A stretch of 64,000 nucleotides of DNA from Lewinellaceae bacterium (GCA_020636435.1 JACJXX010000001.1:2125001-2189000), one strand, 5' to 3'; counted from the first letter of the stretch, positions 46,275 to 54,428 are shown. Notes: a model not told the origin generated them from the sequence alone. Program-made: numbers and translations.

Positions 46275-47342
46275 ATGAGTATACAAACCGCATCCATTTC
46301 CAAGGTAGAATCGCTTTTAGGCGATGACGCGCAATATTTGCTGGAACACCAGTGCAAGACCATTTCCAAAAGCCATTTGCATTTACCCGGCCCCGATTTT
46401 GTCGACCAGGTCGTGCTGGGGTCTGACCGTTCCCCGGTCGTGATGCGCAACATGCAAACCCTTTTCAACGCCGGGCGCCTGGGCGGAACGGGCTACGTTT
46501 CCATCCTGCCGGTCGACCAGGGCATTGAGCACACCGCCGGGGCGTCGTTCGCTCCCAACCCCATCTATTTCGACCCGGAGAACATCGTCAAGCTGGCCAT
46601 CGAAGGAGGGTGCAACGCGGTGGCCTCCACCCTGGGCGTCCTGGGTTCCATCTCCCGGAAATACGCCCACAAGATTCCATTCATCCTGAAGTTCAACCAC
46701 AATGAACTGATGACTTACCCCAATAAGTACGACCAGATTCAGTTTGCCAGCGTCGAGCAGGCTTTCGATATGGGCGCTATTGCAGTAGGGGCAACCATCT
46801 ACTACGGCAGCGAGGAGAGCAGCCGGCAAATTCAGGAGGTTTCCGAAGCCTTCCAGTTCGCCCACGAGCTGGGCATGGTTACTATTTTGTGGGCCTACCT
46901 GCGCAACCCCGGCTTCAAGAAGGACAAAGACTACCACGTGGCGGCCGACCTGACCGGACAGGCCAACCACCTGGCGGCCACCATCGAGGCCGATATCGTG
47001 AAGCAGAAGCAGCCGGAGAACAACGGCGGCTTTAAAGCCATCAACTTCGCCAAGACCCACGACAAGGTTTACTCCGAGCTGTCCTCCGACCACCCCATCG
47101 ACCTGACGCGCTATCAGGTGGCCAACTGCTATATGGGCCGGGCGGGCCTGATCAACTCGGGCGGGGCTTCCGGCAAGAACGACCTGGCGCAGGCCGTGCG
47201 CACCGCCATCATCAACAAGCGGGCCGGCGGCATGGGGCTCATCTCCGGCCGCAAGGCTTTCCAGAAACCGATGAAGGATGGAGTGGAACTGCTGAATGCG
47301 ATTCAGGATGTGTACCTGAATAAGGATATTACCATCGCGTGA
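46275..47342 (+). CDS. fbaB: class I fructose-bisphosphate aldolase (DhnA/FbaB type)
   Basis: This 355-residue protein belongs to the archaeal-type class I aldolase family. VSILPVDQGIEHTAGASFAP, NPIYFDPENIVKLAIEGGCN, then IPFILKFNHNELMTYP and LISGRKAFQKPMKDG are typical segments, and Schiff-base chemistry on a lysine is expected. It splits fructose-1,6-bisphosphate into two triose phosphates. It is divergent from the phosphofructokinase gene and followed by a terminator. The call is secure. Confidence 0.95.
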   Translation: MSIQTASISKVESLLGDDAQYLLEHQCKTISKSHLHLPGPDFVDQVVLGSDRSPVVMRNMQTLFNAGRLGGTGYVSILPVDQGIEHTAGASFAPNPIYFDPENIVKLAIEGGCNAVASTLGVLGSISRKYAHKIPFILKFNHNELMTYPNKYDQIQFASVEQAFDMGAIAVGATIYYGSEESSRQIQEVSEAFQFAHELGMVTILWAYLRNPGFKKDKDYHVAADLTGQANHLAATIEADIVKQKQPENNGGFKAINFAKTHDKVYSELSSDHPIDLTRYQVANCYMGRAGLINSGGASGKNDLAQAVRTAIINKRAGGMGLISGRKAFQKPMKDGVELLNAIQDVYLNKDITIA

Positions 47343-47365
47343 GGTGAGTTTTTTGCACTGAAATA

Positions 47366-47412
47366 CAAAACCTGCATTCTGGTTCTGGCCGGGGGCAGGT
47401 TTTGTGTTTTTT
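47366..47412 (+). terminator. Rho-independent terminator of fbaB
   Basis: The 10-bp stem CAAAACCTGC / GCAGGTTTTG is followed by TGTTTTTT, about 25 bases after the stop. Confidence 0.85.
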
Positions 47413-47615
47413 AGGGCCTGATTGGCGCGAACGTCTGGGCATATACGGCTTTGCAACCAACCCCCACTGGGTTGTTCTTTTTGGGATGCTTCGTATCCTT
47501 CTCAAAACATTAAGATGCGGACTCCAGTTTTGGGCAGGAGGTTCTGCTGCTACCAGTAGCCAGTTTATTCAATGGAAATGGAGTTGATGCGTTGGGGGGC
47601 TTTAGTGGGAAAGCG

Positions 47616-47793
47616 GTAACTTCTCAATAAATGGGAATGAAACCTGTCGTCCCTACCACATGGTGGCCCCTTTGGGGCAGGACTCCAACAACGCTAAACC
47701 CCATTTCCAGGGCCTCATCCCGTTGGCAAACGGGAGCAACGGCCTTTCGTCCTTACAGGACTGGCCGCAAAATGAGATTTATTGAGAAGCTAC
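47616..47793. repeat. miniature inverted-repeat element, family 2, copy 2
   Basis: This 178-bp copy matches the element at 40446 almost throughout. The main difference is an 18-base palindrome (47718-47735) in place of a short unpaired stretch. The flanks GGAAAGCG and CCGTAGCG share only their last four bases, so the duplication is eroded or was replaced. Confidence 0.8.
47718..47735. repeat. 18-base palindromic insertion in family 2 copy 2
   Basis: TCCCGTTGGCAAACGGGA stands where copy 1 has only CGCGACCC-type sequence. It belongs to the class of YCCCG...CGGGR palindromes found inside the IS91 elements. Confidence 0.7.
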
Positions 47794-47803
47794 CCGTAGC
47801 GGT

Positions 47804-47837
47804 GTTTAACCGCTATGGAATATGCGCTTTGTTAGGC
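47804..47837 (-). other. attC-like site 1 (short)
   Basis: On the minus strand it reads GCCTAAC, an inner CGC/GCG stem, and GTTAAAC. Both ends fit the integron core consensus RYYYAAC and GTTRRRY. It is only 34 bases, short for attC, and its left part overlaps a separate palindrome (TAGCGGT with AACCGCTA, 47797-47815), so the right-hand core may be fortuitous. Confidence 0.45.
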
Positions 47838-48131
47838 CACGTTTCTATCCAACCCCTGAATTTCATTCAACTCTTTGACCAACTTATTTTCATATTCTTC
47901 TAAGTCATAATCATCTTGAAGCCCGAGCCAAAACTTTGCCGAAGTGCCAAAGTATTTGCTTAATCTTAGTGCTGTATCAGCAGTAATCCTTCTATTTCGT
48001 TTCACAATCTCACTTATTCTTGTCTGCGGTATCTTAAGTTCCTTTGCTAGTCTGTATTGGCTTATTTCCATGGGGATTAGAAATTCCTCCAGCAGGACCT
48101 CCCCGGGATGTATGTTTGGTAATTTTTTCAT
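47832..48131 (-). CDS. higA: HigA-family antitoxin (XRE HTH)
   Basis: This 99-residue protein has the HigA/VapI signature. IHPGEVLLEEFLIPMEISQY leads into the helix-turn-helix LAKELKIPQTRISEIVKRNR, then ITADTALRLSKYFGTSAKFW. It is 14 bases downstream of the toxin gene, so toxin comes first, as is typical of HigBA. It should bind HigB and repress the pair's promoter. The last codons overlap the cassette end GTTAGGCCAC. Confidence 0.95.
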   Translation of the reverse strand: MKKLPNIHPGEVLLEEFLIPMEISQYRLAKELKIPQTRISEIVKRNRRITADTALRLSKYFGTSAKFWLGLQDDYDLEEYENKLVKELNEIQGLDRNVA

Positions 48132-48145
48132 GCTGCTTTATCCAT

Positions 48146-48427
48146 TTAATGATAATCGATTATTTGAACTTCATAGGCGTCATTTCCTATCCATTTGAAA
48201 ATGATCCTCCGTTGGCTGTTAATCCGGATACTCCAAAAATCCTTTAGTTTGCCTTTCAATTTTTCCAATTTATTCCCTGGAGGTATTCGTAGGTCGTTGA
48301 TATCTTGTGCGTTATTTATCATTCTTAATTTCCTTCTTGCCACAGGTTGTATGTCCCCTGGAAACTTCTTGGAGTATGATCCGCTCCATATTTTTTCAGT
48401 TTCCTTATCGCCAAAGCTCTTTATCAT
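48146..48427 (-). CDS. higB: HigB-family toxin (RelE/ParE fold)
   Basis: This 93-residue protein matches HigB: IKSFGDKETEKIWSGSYSKK at the N-terminus, the LRIPPGNKLEKLKGKLKDFW middle, then SIRINSQRRIIFKWIG and a final VQIIDYH. HigB cuts mRNA on the ribosome when freed from HigA. The pair fills one cassette, bounded by the complementary 10-mers GTTAGGCCAC (47831-47840) and GTGGCCTAAC (48494-48503). Toxin-antitoxin pairs of this type are frequent in integron cassette arrays. Confidence 0.95.
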   Translation of the reverse strand: MIKSFGDKETEKIWSGSYSKKFPGDIQPVARRKLRMINNAQDINDLRIPPGNKLEKLKGKLKDFWSIRINSQRRIIFKWIGNDAYEVQIIDYH

Positions 48428-48496
48428 AATAACGCCTTAAGTTACTAACGCCAAAGATAAGCACTTGGTTCTGTTTCTCAAAATTTTCTAATGTGG

Positions 48497-48548
48497 CCTA
48501 ACTGGCCTGCATACACGGCGTGACCAGCTTTTGCTGGGCATGACGTCG
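48497..48548 (-). other. attC-like site 2, cut by an intron remnant
   Basis: On the minus strand it ends with GTTAGGC, a perfect GTTRRRY core. Inside is a hairpin of GCCCAGC-loop-GCTGG type with four A residues in the loop. The other half of the site is replaced at 48549 by the 3' end of a group II intron. Confidence 0.6.
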
Positions 48549-48617
48549 GGTAGGCCAGGGGCATTGCTGCCCCTTTCCCCCTAAGAACGGAACGTGCGAG
48601 TTTCCCCGCATTCCGCT
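48549..48617 (-). ncRNA. group II intron 3' remnant (domains V and VI)
   Basis: On the minus strand, domain V (48617-48586) starts with the catalytic AGC triad, has paired arms AGCGGAA and TTCCGTT, and a GAAA tetraloop between CGGG and CTCG. A GGGGCAGC/TGCCCC hairpin (domain VI) follows, and the end is CTACCC before GACGTC. No reverse transcriptase or upstream domains are present. Group IIC introns are known to home into attC sites, which fits the position. Confidence 0.7.
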
Positions 48618-48886
48618 ACCTTATCATCCAATACTTCCAAATAAAAATTCATCTTTCCTGCAAATTCAGGCTCGAAACCAATGACTTTTAAATCAACAGC
48701 AACTAAACACTTCAAAATTCTGTGATAGAACAACAAGTCCAAAAAATACTCCTTGTCTTTTAGTTTTATTCGATACTGATTACCAATAAAACAAAAGCCG
48801 TACCCCAATTCCATTAACAAATCCCTGATCTTTTCTATCAATTGATTTTCTAACTCCCTTTCTGTAATCGGTTTCGTAATTCCCAA
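48581..48886 (-). pseudogene. YhcG/DUF1016 nuclease, C-terminal part
   Basis: It reads GITKPITERELENQLIEKIR, then LLMELGYGFCFIGNQYRIKL and DLLFYHRILKCLVAVDLKVI with GKMNFYLEVLDDKV. This is the PDDEXK-like nuclease half of YhcG (DUF1016). It is cut off from its N-terminal half by an IS5-type insertion. Its last residues (ECGETRTFRS) are not native: they are read from intron domain V. The gene is therefore broken at both ends of this half. Confidence 0.85.
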
Positions 48887-48904
48887 AAAGTCTAAATTAG
48901 AGTT

Positions 48905-49865
48905 GATGCGACGTAGTTAACATTAGTATATTGTATGCCAAAAATGCTAACTCCCCAAACCCGCCCTAAGACACCAAGAGGATGGCAAGCAACAATAGGC
49001 CTTGACGAACAGTGCTTTATGCGGATCACCCGAGAATGCGAGGAAGCATATAAGATTCTGTATGATGGCTCATTTACCGAAGTTTTGCTGGCTAACCCTC
49101 AGGGTAAAATCGCAAAATTTAAATCAATTTCTGATTTAATTTTTTACACATTATGCATGCTAAAATCGGGAATAACATTTGATTATGCAGCCTTTCTCTA
49201 TCAATTCGACCAAGCTAATGCACACCGGAATTTCGTCAATGGAATTAACCTTCTTCACTATGTTTTAGATCAAAATGGTTTTCTTCCTTTGAGGTCATTT
49301 GACGGCCCTGAACAGTTTGAATGTCAATTTTCCCGATCAGACACTTTATTAATTGATGCGACGGAGCAACGTATTCAGCGGCCTCAAGATCAAGAGGGAC
49401 AAAGGGACGCGTACAGTGGGAAGAAAAAAAGCCACACTGTCAAATCAATGATAATCAGTACATTAGACCGGTATATTTGGTACGTTAGCGTTGCATATGT
49501 GGGACGGACTCATGATTATTCTCTACTAAAATCAGAATTTGACCCGGCATTACCTTGGTTTGACGGCTATAAAGTAAGGGTTGATTTAGGGTATCAAGGC
49601 TTTTTTACTGATTATCCCGGAGCCGTTTTATTCATACCAAAAAAGAAACCAAAAGGAGGAGAATTAACCGAAACAGAGAAATTGAAAAATCGAGAATTAG
49701 CACGTGAGCGGATATTTGTAGAACACAGCATTGGCGGAATGAAGAGATATGATATTCTCAGTACTGTTTGCAGAATTCACGACTTCGATCTTTATGATAA
49801 AATACTCGCTTCTTGTGCTGGATTATGGAATTTTTTCATAATTCGTTGATTATCAACGTCGCATC
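48905..49865 (+). mobile_element. IS5-type insertion sequence inside YhcG
   Basis: The ends GATGCGACGTAG (left) and, inverted, GATGCGACGTTG (right) form short terminal repeats around a single transposase gene. The element separates the two halves of the YhcG gene. Target duplications are not clean; the flanks have diverged. Confidence 0.8.
48935..49849 (+). CDS. IS5-type DDE transposase
   Basis: This 304-residue protein has an N-terminal helix-turn-helix region and a DDE_Tnp_4-type catalytic domain: first Asp in TLLIDATEQRIQRP, second in VRVDLGYQGFFTDYP, and Glu in RIFVEHSIGGMKRYDIL. GKKKSHTVKSMIISTLDRYI is the typical segment between them. The reading frame is intact and AT-rich like the cassette genes around it. 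The insertion disables the host gene. Confidence 0.92.
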   Translation: MPKMLTPQTRPKTPRGWQATIGLDEQCFMRITRECEEAYKILYDGSFTEVLLANPQGKIAKFKSISDLIFYTLCMLKSGITFDYAAFLYQFDQANAHRNFVNGINLLHYVLDQNGFLPLRSFDGPEQFECQFSRSDTLLIDATEQRIQRPQDQEGQRDAYSGKKKSHTVKSMIISTLDRYIWYVSVAYVGRTHDYSLLKSEFDPALPWFDGYKVRVDLGYQGFFTDYPGAVLFIPKKKPKGGELTETEKLKNRELARERIFVEHSIGGMKRYDILSTVCRIHDFDLYDKILASCAGLWNFFIIR

Positions 49866-50414
49866 ATGTCTATTATACTCACTTTTCAGAGCCTCCGAAG
49901 CTTGTTCGGATAAATGAACAGGAAGGGCGGTTTCAAAATTGTGCCGTTTGGTGTTCGAAATATGATGCCCATAAGCATTCGCTTTGATTTGGTTCGACAA
50001 TACAGCCCTACTCCAACCCATTTTTATGGTTGACTCCAAGTAATATTTTCTTTCTTCTTCCGCGTCAACTTTTGATATTATCAACAAATTCTGGCTCCAA
50101 GGCACCTGAAAAGCCAATTTTAGAAGTTCAGGATAATCTCTATATTCCAGATAAAACTGACGCATTCGCCACAAATTCTGCGGCGAATATCCCTTTACTC
50201 CGTCAATCACTTTGTTTATATCTTTCGATAAATCATCAACAATAGATTTTCCCCAGCCCTGTTCTTCCTGACTTCTTACTATCAATTTGCCAATCTCAAA
50301 ATTTAGCGAAAGTTGATGTTGAGTTAAGGATTTATATGCCTTTATCCGGGTCTCGTCAATTACCTGTATAACCTTGTTAAATAGCTCTTTATAATTTGTA
50401 ATCTTCCTGGACAT
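49836..50414 (-). pseudogene. YhcG/DUF1016 nuclease, N-terminal part
   Basis: It reads ITNYKELFNKVIQVIDETRI, then YSPQNLWRMRQFYLEYRDYP and VPWSQNLLIISKVDAEEERK with YGHHISN. This is the DUF1016_N domain that precedes the nuclease domain in YhcG. Family members take part in phage defence or DNA processing. The final residues are read from the IS5 end. Its other half lies at 48581-48886. Confidence 0.88.
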
Positions 50415-50521
50415 CGCGTAGCTTTTTTAAATCTCTCACACCTGTGAGAGATTTTCCTTTTTGTAATATTAACTTTTATTTCCCGGCATCCTGCTGTTTC
50501 TTTTGATTTTTTGGTGAGGAG

Positions 50522-50578
50522 TAACGTGGGGCTACCCGCCGGGCAAGCGAATGCGAGCCTGGAGGGTAGCCAGTGTTA
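50522..50578 (-). other. attC-like site 3
   Basis: TAAC and GTTA ends enclose a perfect 8-bp stem GGCTACCC / GGGTAGCC with a large loop. The loop shares GCCGGGC and GAGCCTGGA with attC-like site 5, so the two belong to one family. The outer core bases do not fully fit RYYYAAC/GTTRRRY. Confidence 0.6.
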
Positions 50579-50592
50579 TGACCAGTTTAAAT

Positions 50593-51831
50593 TCACTCTT
50601 GTCTAATTATTTTCTTGATAAGCAAATCACTATCGGTCTGAATACTAATTAACAATAACTTGTCAGAGTATACGCTTAAATTCAACTCAACCCTTCCAAT
50701 TACTTCGGGAAATTGTTTTTCGTCTAATTTGACGCCTTTCAGATCATATATCTGAATATTTGCACTTTTGTTTTGCCATTCCTTCCAATCCACATACAAA
50801 ACTTTCTTTGCCGGATTAGGATATATCTTTAATTCCATTGGTGCTAAATAAACTGAATCTATCTCTTCCTCACAAAGTATTGAATCAAGATATTCATATA
50901 TCGTACGCATCTCTAACTCTCCATCTTCACTAATTATTATCTCTTCCTCAAGGTTACCATTACAATCAAATTCATAATTGATGTCACGAATACGTTCCAA
51001 AGGAGGAGCCACTATATACCATAAACAACTTGAAATCTTTCTAATAATCCTATTCGTCTCTTGATCATATTCATAACTTATATTGCACTCTTCGTCTTTT
51101 TCCCATTCACTATCTACACTTACTTTATAATAACTTTCTATCTTTGCCAAGTTTCCATTTGTTTCGTAATATTCATATGTCTCCAAGTGCTCTGCTTGGA
51201 AATCAGAATCATTATACCATAACCGTATTCTTCTTCCTTCTTCATCATAAATTATTATTCTTTTGCCTAATTCAAATATCTCAAAACCTTGAGAATCTAT
51301 CTCTATGCTCAAAATTTCTTCCATTGTGTCAGCCCTAAATATTTCTTTTTTCAAACCCCTAAGGAATTCTCCTCTAAACCATTCTTTCTCAATTATTTCT
51401 TCTTTTTGACAGTTAGTGTCATTCAAATAAACAATTTCTCCTCTCGTTTCCTGGAACTCATAAAATTCTCGGCTTAAACATCCATAATCATCATACTCGA
51501 AATGATGGTAACCAATATCATACCAAGTTTCTAACTCAGTATTCCACCAAAAAAAATCTTTCCTTATCAATGTATCTTCATAATGATATATTATTCTCCT
51601 TGAAAAGTCCAATTCTGTATCCTCTAAGCCCGTTTCTTCAATTATTTCATCTACTATTCTTTCGTTTTCGTCATATACATAGCTTGACCTCGCCTTTATA
51701 TATTCCTCATCCGTTAATTCATTTAATCTGTAAACCACCTTTTTGCTTATCAATGGATCTTGGCTTTCTAATTTTGAAATCCCAACATGGAAAATCAAAA
51801 AAACTAGAACAATAACGTTTCTTTTTTTCAT
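50593..51831 (-). CDS. secreted protein with type IX sorting domain
   Basis: This 412-residue protein has a signal peptide (MKKRNVIVLVFLIFHVGISK). A long region of YD-like repeats rich in Tyr, Glu and Asp follows (YHYEDTLIRKDFFWWN, HFEYDDYGCLSREFYEF and similar). The C-terminal sorting domain has ELKIYPNPAKKVLYVDW and ends LLIKKIIRQE, the pattern recognised by the type IX system. It should be exported by the Gld/Por machinery encoded at 30-37 kb. It is the sole gene of its cassette; the function of the repeat part is unknown. AT-rich codon use contrasts with core genes. Confidence 0.85.
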   Translation of the reverse strand: MKKRNVIVLVFLIFHVGISKLESQDPLISKKVVYRLNELTDEEYIKARSSYVYDENERIVDEIIEETGLEDTELDFSRRIIYHYEDTLIRKDFFWWNTELETWYDIGYHHFEYDDYGCLSREFYEFQETRGEIVYLNDTNCQKEEIIEKEWFRGEFLRGLKKEIFRADTMEEILSIEIDSQGFEIFELGKRIIIYDEEGRRIRLWYNDSDFQAEHLETYEYYETNGNLAKIESYYKVSVDSEWEKDEECNISYEYDQETNRIIRKISSCLWYIVAPPLERIRDINYEFDCNGNLEEEIIISEDGELEMRTIYEYLDSILCEEEIDSVYLAPMELKIYPNPAKKVLYVDWKEWQNKSANIQIYDLKGVKLDEKQFPEVIGRVELNLSVYSDKLLLISIQTDSDLLIKKIIRQE

Positions 51832-51853
51832 AGCTTTCCCTTTTTAATATTGG

Positions 51854-51985
51854 CTACAACGGCCCTGGCTATGGCAAGTGCGGGATTCTTAAACCGCTTA
51901 CTTGTCCGCCTACCGTAAATTTATTTAGTTGTAATGTCTTCATTTTTAAGTAGTCAACCCGCATTTGCTATAGCCGATGTTGTGC
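51854..51985 (-). other. attC-like site 4
   Basis: This 132-base site runs from CTACAAC to GTTGTGC on the plus strand. An 18-bp stem pairs GGCTATGGCAAGTGCGGG with CCCGCATTTGCTATAGCC (three mismatches), set 6 bases from CAAC and 3 bases from GTTG. The inner loop is large and AT-rich. Confidence 0.65.
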
Positions 51986-51998
51986 TTTTGTGCTTTTT

Positions 51999-52355
51999 TT
52001 ATTTTTGAATTTTACATTTTAACACGTATCCTTTATTATCAAATTCAATCTGCAAGTTTGAGATGTATTCAGGATCAATATCAGTTCCGAACTTTTCTCT
52101 GATTAGATATTCTAATTTTCTTTCTTTTTCAGCTTTTGGTTGGCCCAATAACTCAATCACCTCTTTTCGATTCATTCCGATTAGAGTGTCACTATGAATC
52201 AAATCGTCAACCATTTTCTCTCGGAAATCAGTCGCCCACCAATCAACTCCTTTTTGTTTCCATTTGTCAGAGTCAAATTTTTGTCTAGAGTCACATGATA
52301 AAATCATAAGAAACAATAGGCTTAAGACAATTAGTTGAAGTATTCTCTTTTTCAT
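51999..52355 (-). CDS. small lipoprotein, BamE/SmpA-like
   Basis: I chose the ATG giving MKKRILQLIVLSLLFLMILS, followed by Cys (lipobox MILSC); the longer ORF runs into the neighbouring IS91 end. The 118-residue protein has LIGMNRKEVIELLGQPKAEK, the short helix-turn pattern of the BamE/SmpA fold, then two beta strands (LQIEFDNKGYVLKCKI). The cassette ends GTTGTGCTTT (51979-51988) and AAAGCACAAC (52365-52374) bracket it exactly. Function is unknown, probably in the envelope. Confidence 0.75.
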   Translation of the reverse strand: MKKRILQLIVLSLLFLMILSCDSRQKFDSDKWKQKGVDWWATDFREKMVDDLIHSDTLIGMNRKEVIELLGQPKAEKERKLEYLIREKFGTDIDPEYISNLQIEFDNKGYVLKCKIQK

Positions 52356-52671
52356 TTCTAGCATAAAGCACAACTTTAAGCATTGTATCTGCCGGTGCCG
52401 CGCAGCGGGGCTGTCAGATACAATGCAGTTGGACTGAGCCGCCAAACCCGACGTCTCTTATGGGCATTGTATCGGCCTATCCAAGGGCTCTTTTGCGGCC
52501 TTCTCGCTTTGCCTTTACTCTGCCGGAAGCACCTTTTTGGGCTTCAGCCAGCAACCGCAGCCTAAAATAGCCGTTTCTTCCTTCTTTTTCAAGCAAAATG
52601 GCCGCATTAGCCATAAAAAAACTACCTCAGGCATGGCCTGTTCTTACCTGAGCCGCAGGCAATTGGGCCTG

Positions 52672-52706
52672 CCCTGTGGAATGACAAGCTTCGCTATTCC
52701 ATAGGG
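52672..52706. repeat. palindromic insertion, CCCTRTGGAAT type
   Basis: CCCTGTGGAAT and ATTCCATAGGG arms enclose a 13-base loop. It is absent from the matching place of IS91 copy 2 (near 60750). Confidence 0.7.
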
Positions 52707-52814
52707 TGTGCCGGGGTAAAAGGCAAGAGGGCGGCGCTCGCCCGGCCGGTATCCAGACAACCGTCAACATGCGGCCTGTGCCGCACGCCGGGCACACCTC
52801 TCAATCAATGCCCG

Positions 52815-52862
52815 CCCTGTGGAATAACTGCCATAAAACTGCTCCGCGTCTATTCCACAGGG
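52815..52862. repeat. 48-base palindrome, copy 1 downstream
   Basis: CCCTGTGGAATA and TATTCCACAGGG arms are present. The loop holds ACTGCCATAAAACTG. An inverted copy lies at 53567-53614, and the same two occur in IS91 copy 2. Confidence 0.8.
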
Positions 52863-52991
52863 CCCGTAGCCTGCCGATAGCGCTCCCGCCAGGATAGAGC
52901 CGGAAGCTGAGGCGGCGGGTTTATTCCCAATGCCCGCCGGCAAAGGGCCAAAGCCCGACGGCGCAACCGGTTCGACAGGATGCCGTCCCTC

Positions 52992-53017
52992 CTTCGCTAA
53001 AGCTTCGGCGGGCGAAG
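52992..53017. repeat. palindromic insertion, CTTCGC...GCGAAG type
   Basis: CTTCGCTAAAGCTTCGGCG continues to GCGAAG. It is absent from IS91 copy 2, where the sequence near 61030 has TAGTAGCG instead. Confidence 0.65.
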
Positions 53018-53311
53018 AATACCGGATTTTACAGAACCGGGCAGGCAGGCAATGCTGCAAGAACCGCCGGATAAACTCCTCATGCGACAAGCACATCACC
53101 TTCTGCCGGTTGCCGTCGGCGTAATCTCGCCAGCGAAAGCAAACCGTATCCTTGTCAAGGGACACAATACGGTGGTTGCTAATGGCCACCCGGTGGGTAT
53201 AACGCCCCAGATAGCCCAGCAACTGCTCCGGCCCAGCAATTTGCCGCCTCTCAATCCTCCTCCCGGAACGATACAGTGGATGTGCGGATGGTAATGCAGG
53301 TTCTGCCCCCA

Positions 53312-53336
53312 TAGCCTGCCCCGTAGAATTACGGGG
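53312..53336. repeat. palindromic insertion at the HTWG codons of the transposase
   Basis: The 23-base insertion (53312-53334) contains the palindrome CCCCGTAGAATTACGGGG (53319-53336). It splits the codons for His-Thr-Trp-Gly just before the HUH motif and brings in a stop. The same insertion occurs at the same codons of a different IS91 transposase at 57304. Confidence 0.8.
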
Positions 53337-53566
53337 TATGCAACACCGCCACCGCCCCCGGCCGGGCGCCCAGGTAATGCCGGTCGGCACACAGCTTCGA
53401 CAAAGCGGCCCACGCCTCCTGGAACAGCGTTCCATACAACAGCCGCTCATTGTAGCGAACTAAATCATGTACCTCCGCCGGAAGCGTAAATACAAGGTGA
53501 AAATAGCCCACTGGCAATAACTCCTGCCTCCTTGCCTCTAGCCAGGCTTCCCGCGCTAAGCCCTGG

Positions 53567-53614
53567 CCCTGTGGAATAGGCGCAGGGCAGTTTTATGGCA
53601 GTTATTCCACAGGG
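53567..53614. repeat. 48-base palindrome, copy 1 within transposase
   Basis: It lies between the codons for HCPKCQ and the following SLTREAW-type segment and shifts the frame. It is the inverse of the copy at 52815. Confidence 0.8.
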
Positions 53615-53642
53615 CTGGCACTTCGGGCAGTGCCGGTTGCGG

Positions 53643-53660
53643 CCCCGATAGCCATCGGGG
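53643..53660. repeat. 18-base palindromic insertion in the zinc-finger codons
   Basis: CCCCGATAGCCATCGGGG changes ISYN-SC-RNRHC of copy 2 into ISYN-PDGYRG-RNRHC, net +12 bases in frame. Confidence 0.8.
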
Positions 53661-53718
53661 TTATAACTGATGCGAATGTGCCCGCATTGATCGCAGGCAT
53701 CCAAATGCCCTCCTAACG

Positions 53719-53736
53719 CCCCGATGGCTATCGGGG
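53719..53736. repeat. 18-base palindromic insertion near the transposase start
   Basis: CCCCGATGGCTATCGGGG is the reverse complement of the one 60 bases away. It changes RT-AALGG into RT-PIAIGALGG, net +9 bases in frame. Confidence 0.8.
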
Positions 53737-54006
53737 TGCGGCACTGCTCTATCGCCCGCATGGCCTTATGCTGAACTTTGCTCAGCTTATGCTTCGAACG
53801 GTAAGCCTGCCCGCTGAGCCGAAAAACATCAGCTACTTCGTATTTGGGCCGGCCCATAGCCTCTTACCAATGGGCCAACAAATCCGGCAGGCCTTTCATC
53901 CGGCTGTTTTGCACATGCACGTAGCGCGCAGTGGTGGATATGTCAGAATGGCCCAGCAGCGCCTTCACCGTCAGCGTGTCTACTCCGTTTTCCAGTAAAT
54001 GCGTGG

Positions 54007-54026
54007 TCCCGTCTCGCAAGACGGGA
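54007..54026. repeat. 20-base palindromic insertion in recombinase box II
   Basis: TCCCGTCTCGCAAGACGGGA stands in place of the codons for Ser-Phe-Ala in the catalytic HxxR box, net +12 bases, in frame. Confidence 0.8.
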
Positions 54027-54428
54027 TGGCGCAGCACATGCACTCCTACTTGTTTGCGCAGGCCAATGCGCTTGCAAGCCTGCTTGAATACGGTTTGTAC
54101 TGTGCGGATGCTGATATGGCGCCCAGGAACTGCTCCTTCAAACAAATAAACCCGCGGCCGGTATTCCAGCCAATAGGCCCGTAATTCCTTCAGCAAGGGC
54201 ATTGACAAAACCGTGTAGCGGCTCTTCTTCCCTTTGCCCATTTCTACCCGCACAACCATCCGCTTGGAATCAATGTCCCCAGGCTTGAGCTTCACCAGCT
54301 CTCCTACCCGGACGCCCGTGGTATACAATAATTTGAGGAACGCCCGGTGCTTGAGGTTCTTTGTCTGGCAAATAAGCTGCCGCACTTCTTCTTCCGACAA
54401 TACTTCCGGTAGCGTCTTGGCTCTTTTG

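Larger units (their letters stand above)
52862..53857 (-). pseudogene. IS91-family transposase (broken)
   Basis: The start MGRPKYEVADVFRLSGQAYR and the zinc-finger part (CDQCGHIRISYN, RNRHCPKCQ) are clear. The frame then shifts repeatedly: PVGYFHLVFTLPAEVHDLVR is in another frame and WGQNLHYHPHIHCIVPGGG in a third. About 215 bp before YLGRYTHRVAI are deleted relative to copy 2. Intact IS91 enzymes are HUH relaxases that move the element by rolling circle. This one cannot be functional. Confidence 0.85.

Noticed and set aside
52672..53742. Possible CRISPR array from repeated palindromes
   Set aside because: Units differ in sequence, spacing is irregular, and each lies inside an IS91 gene with an empty site known from the other copy.
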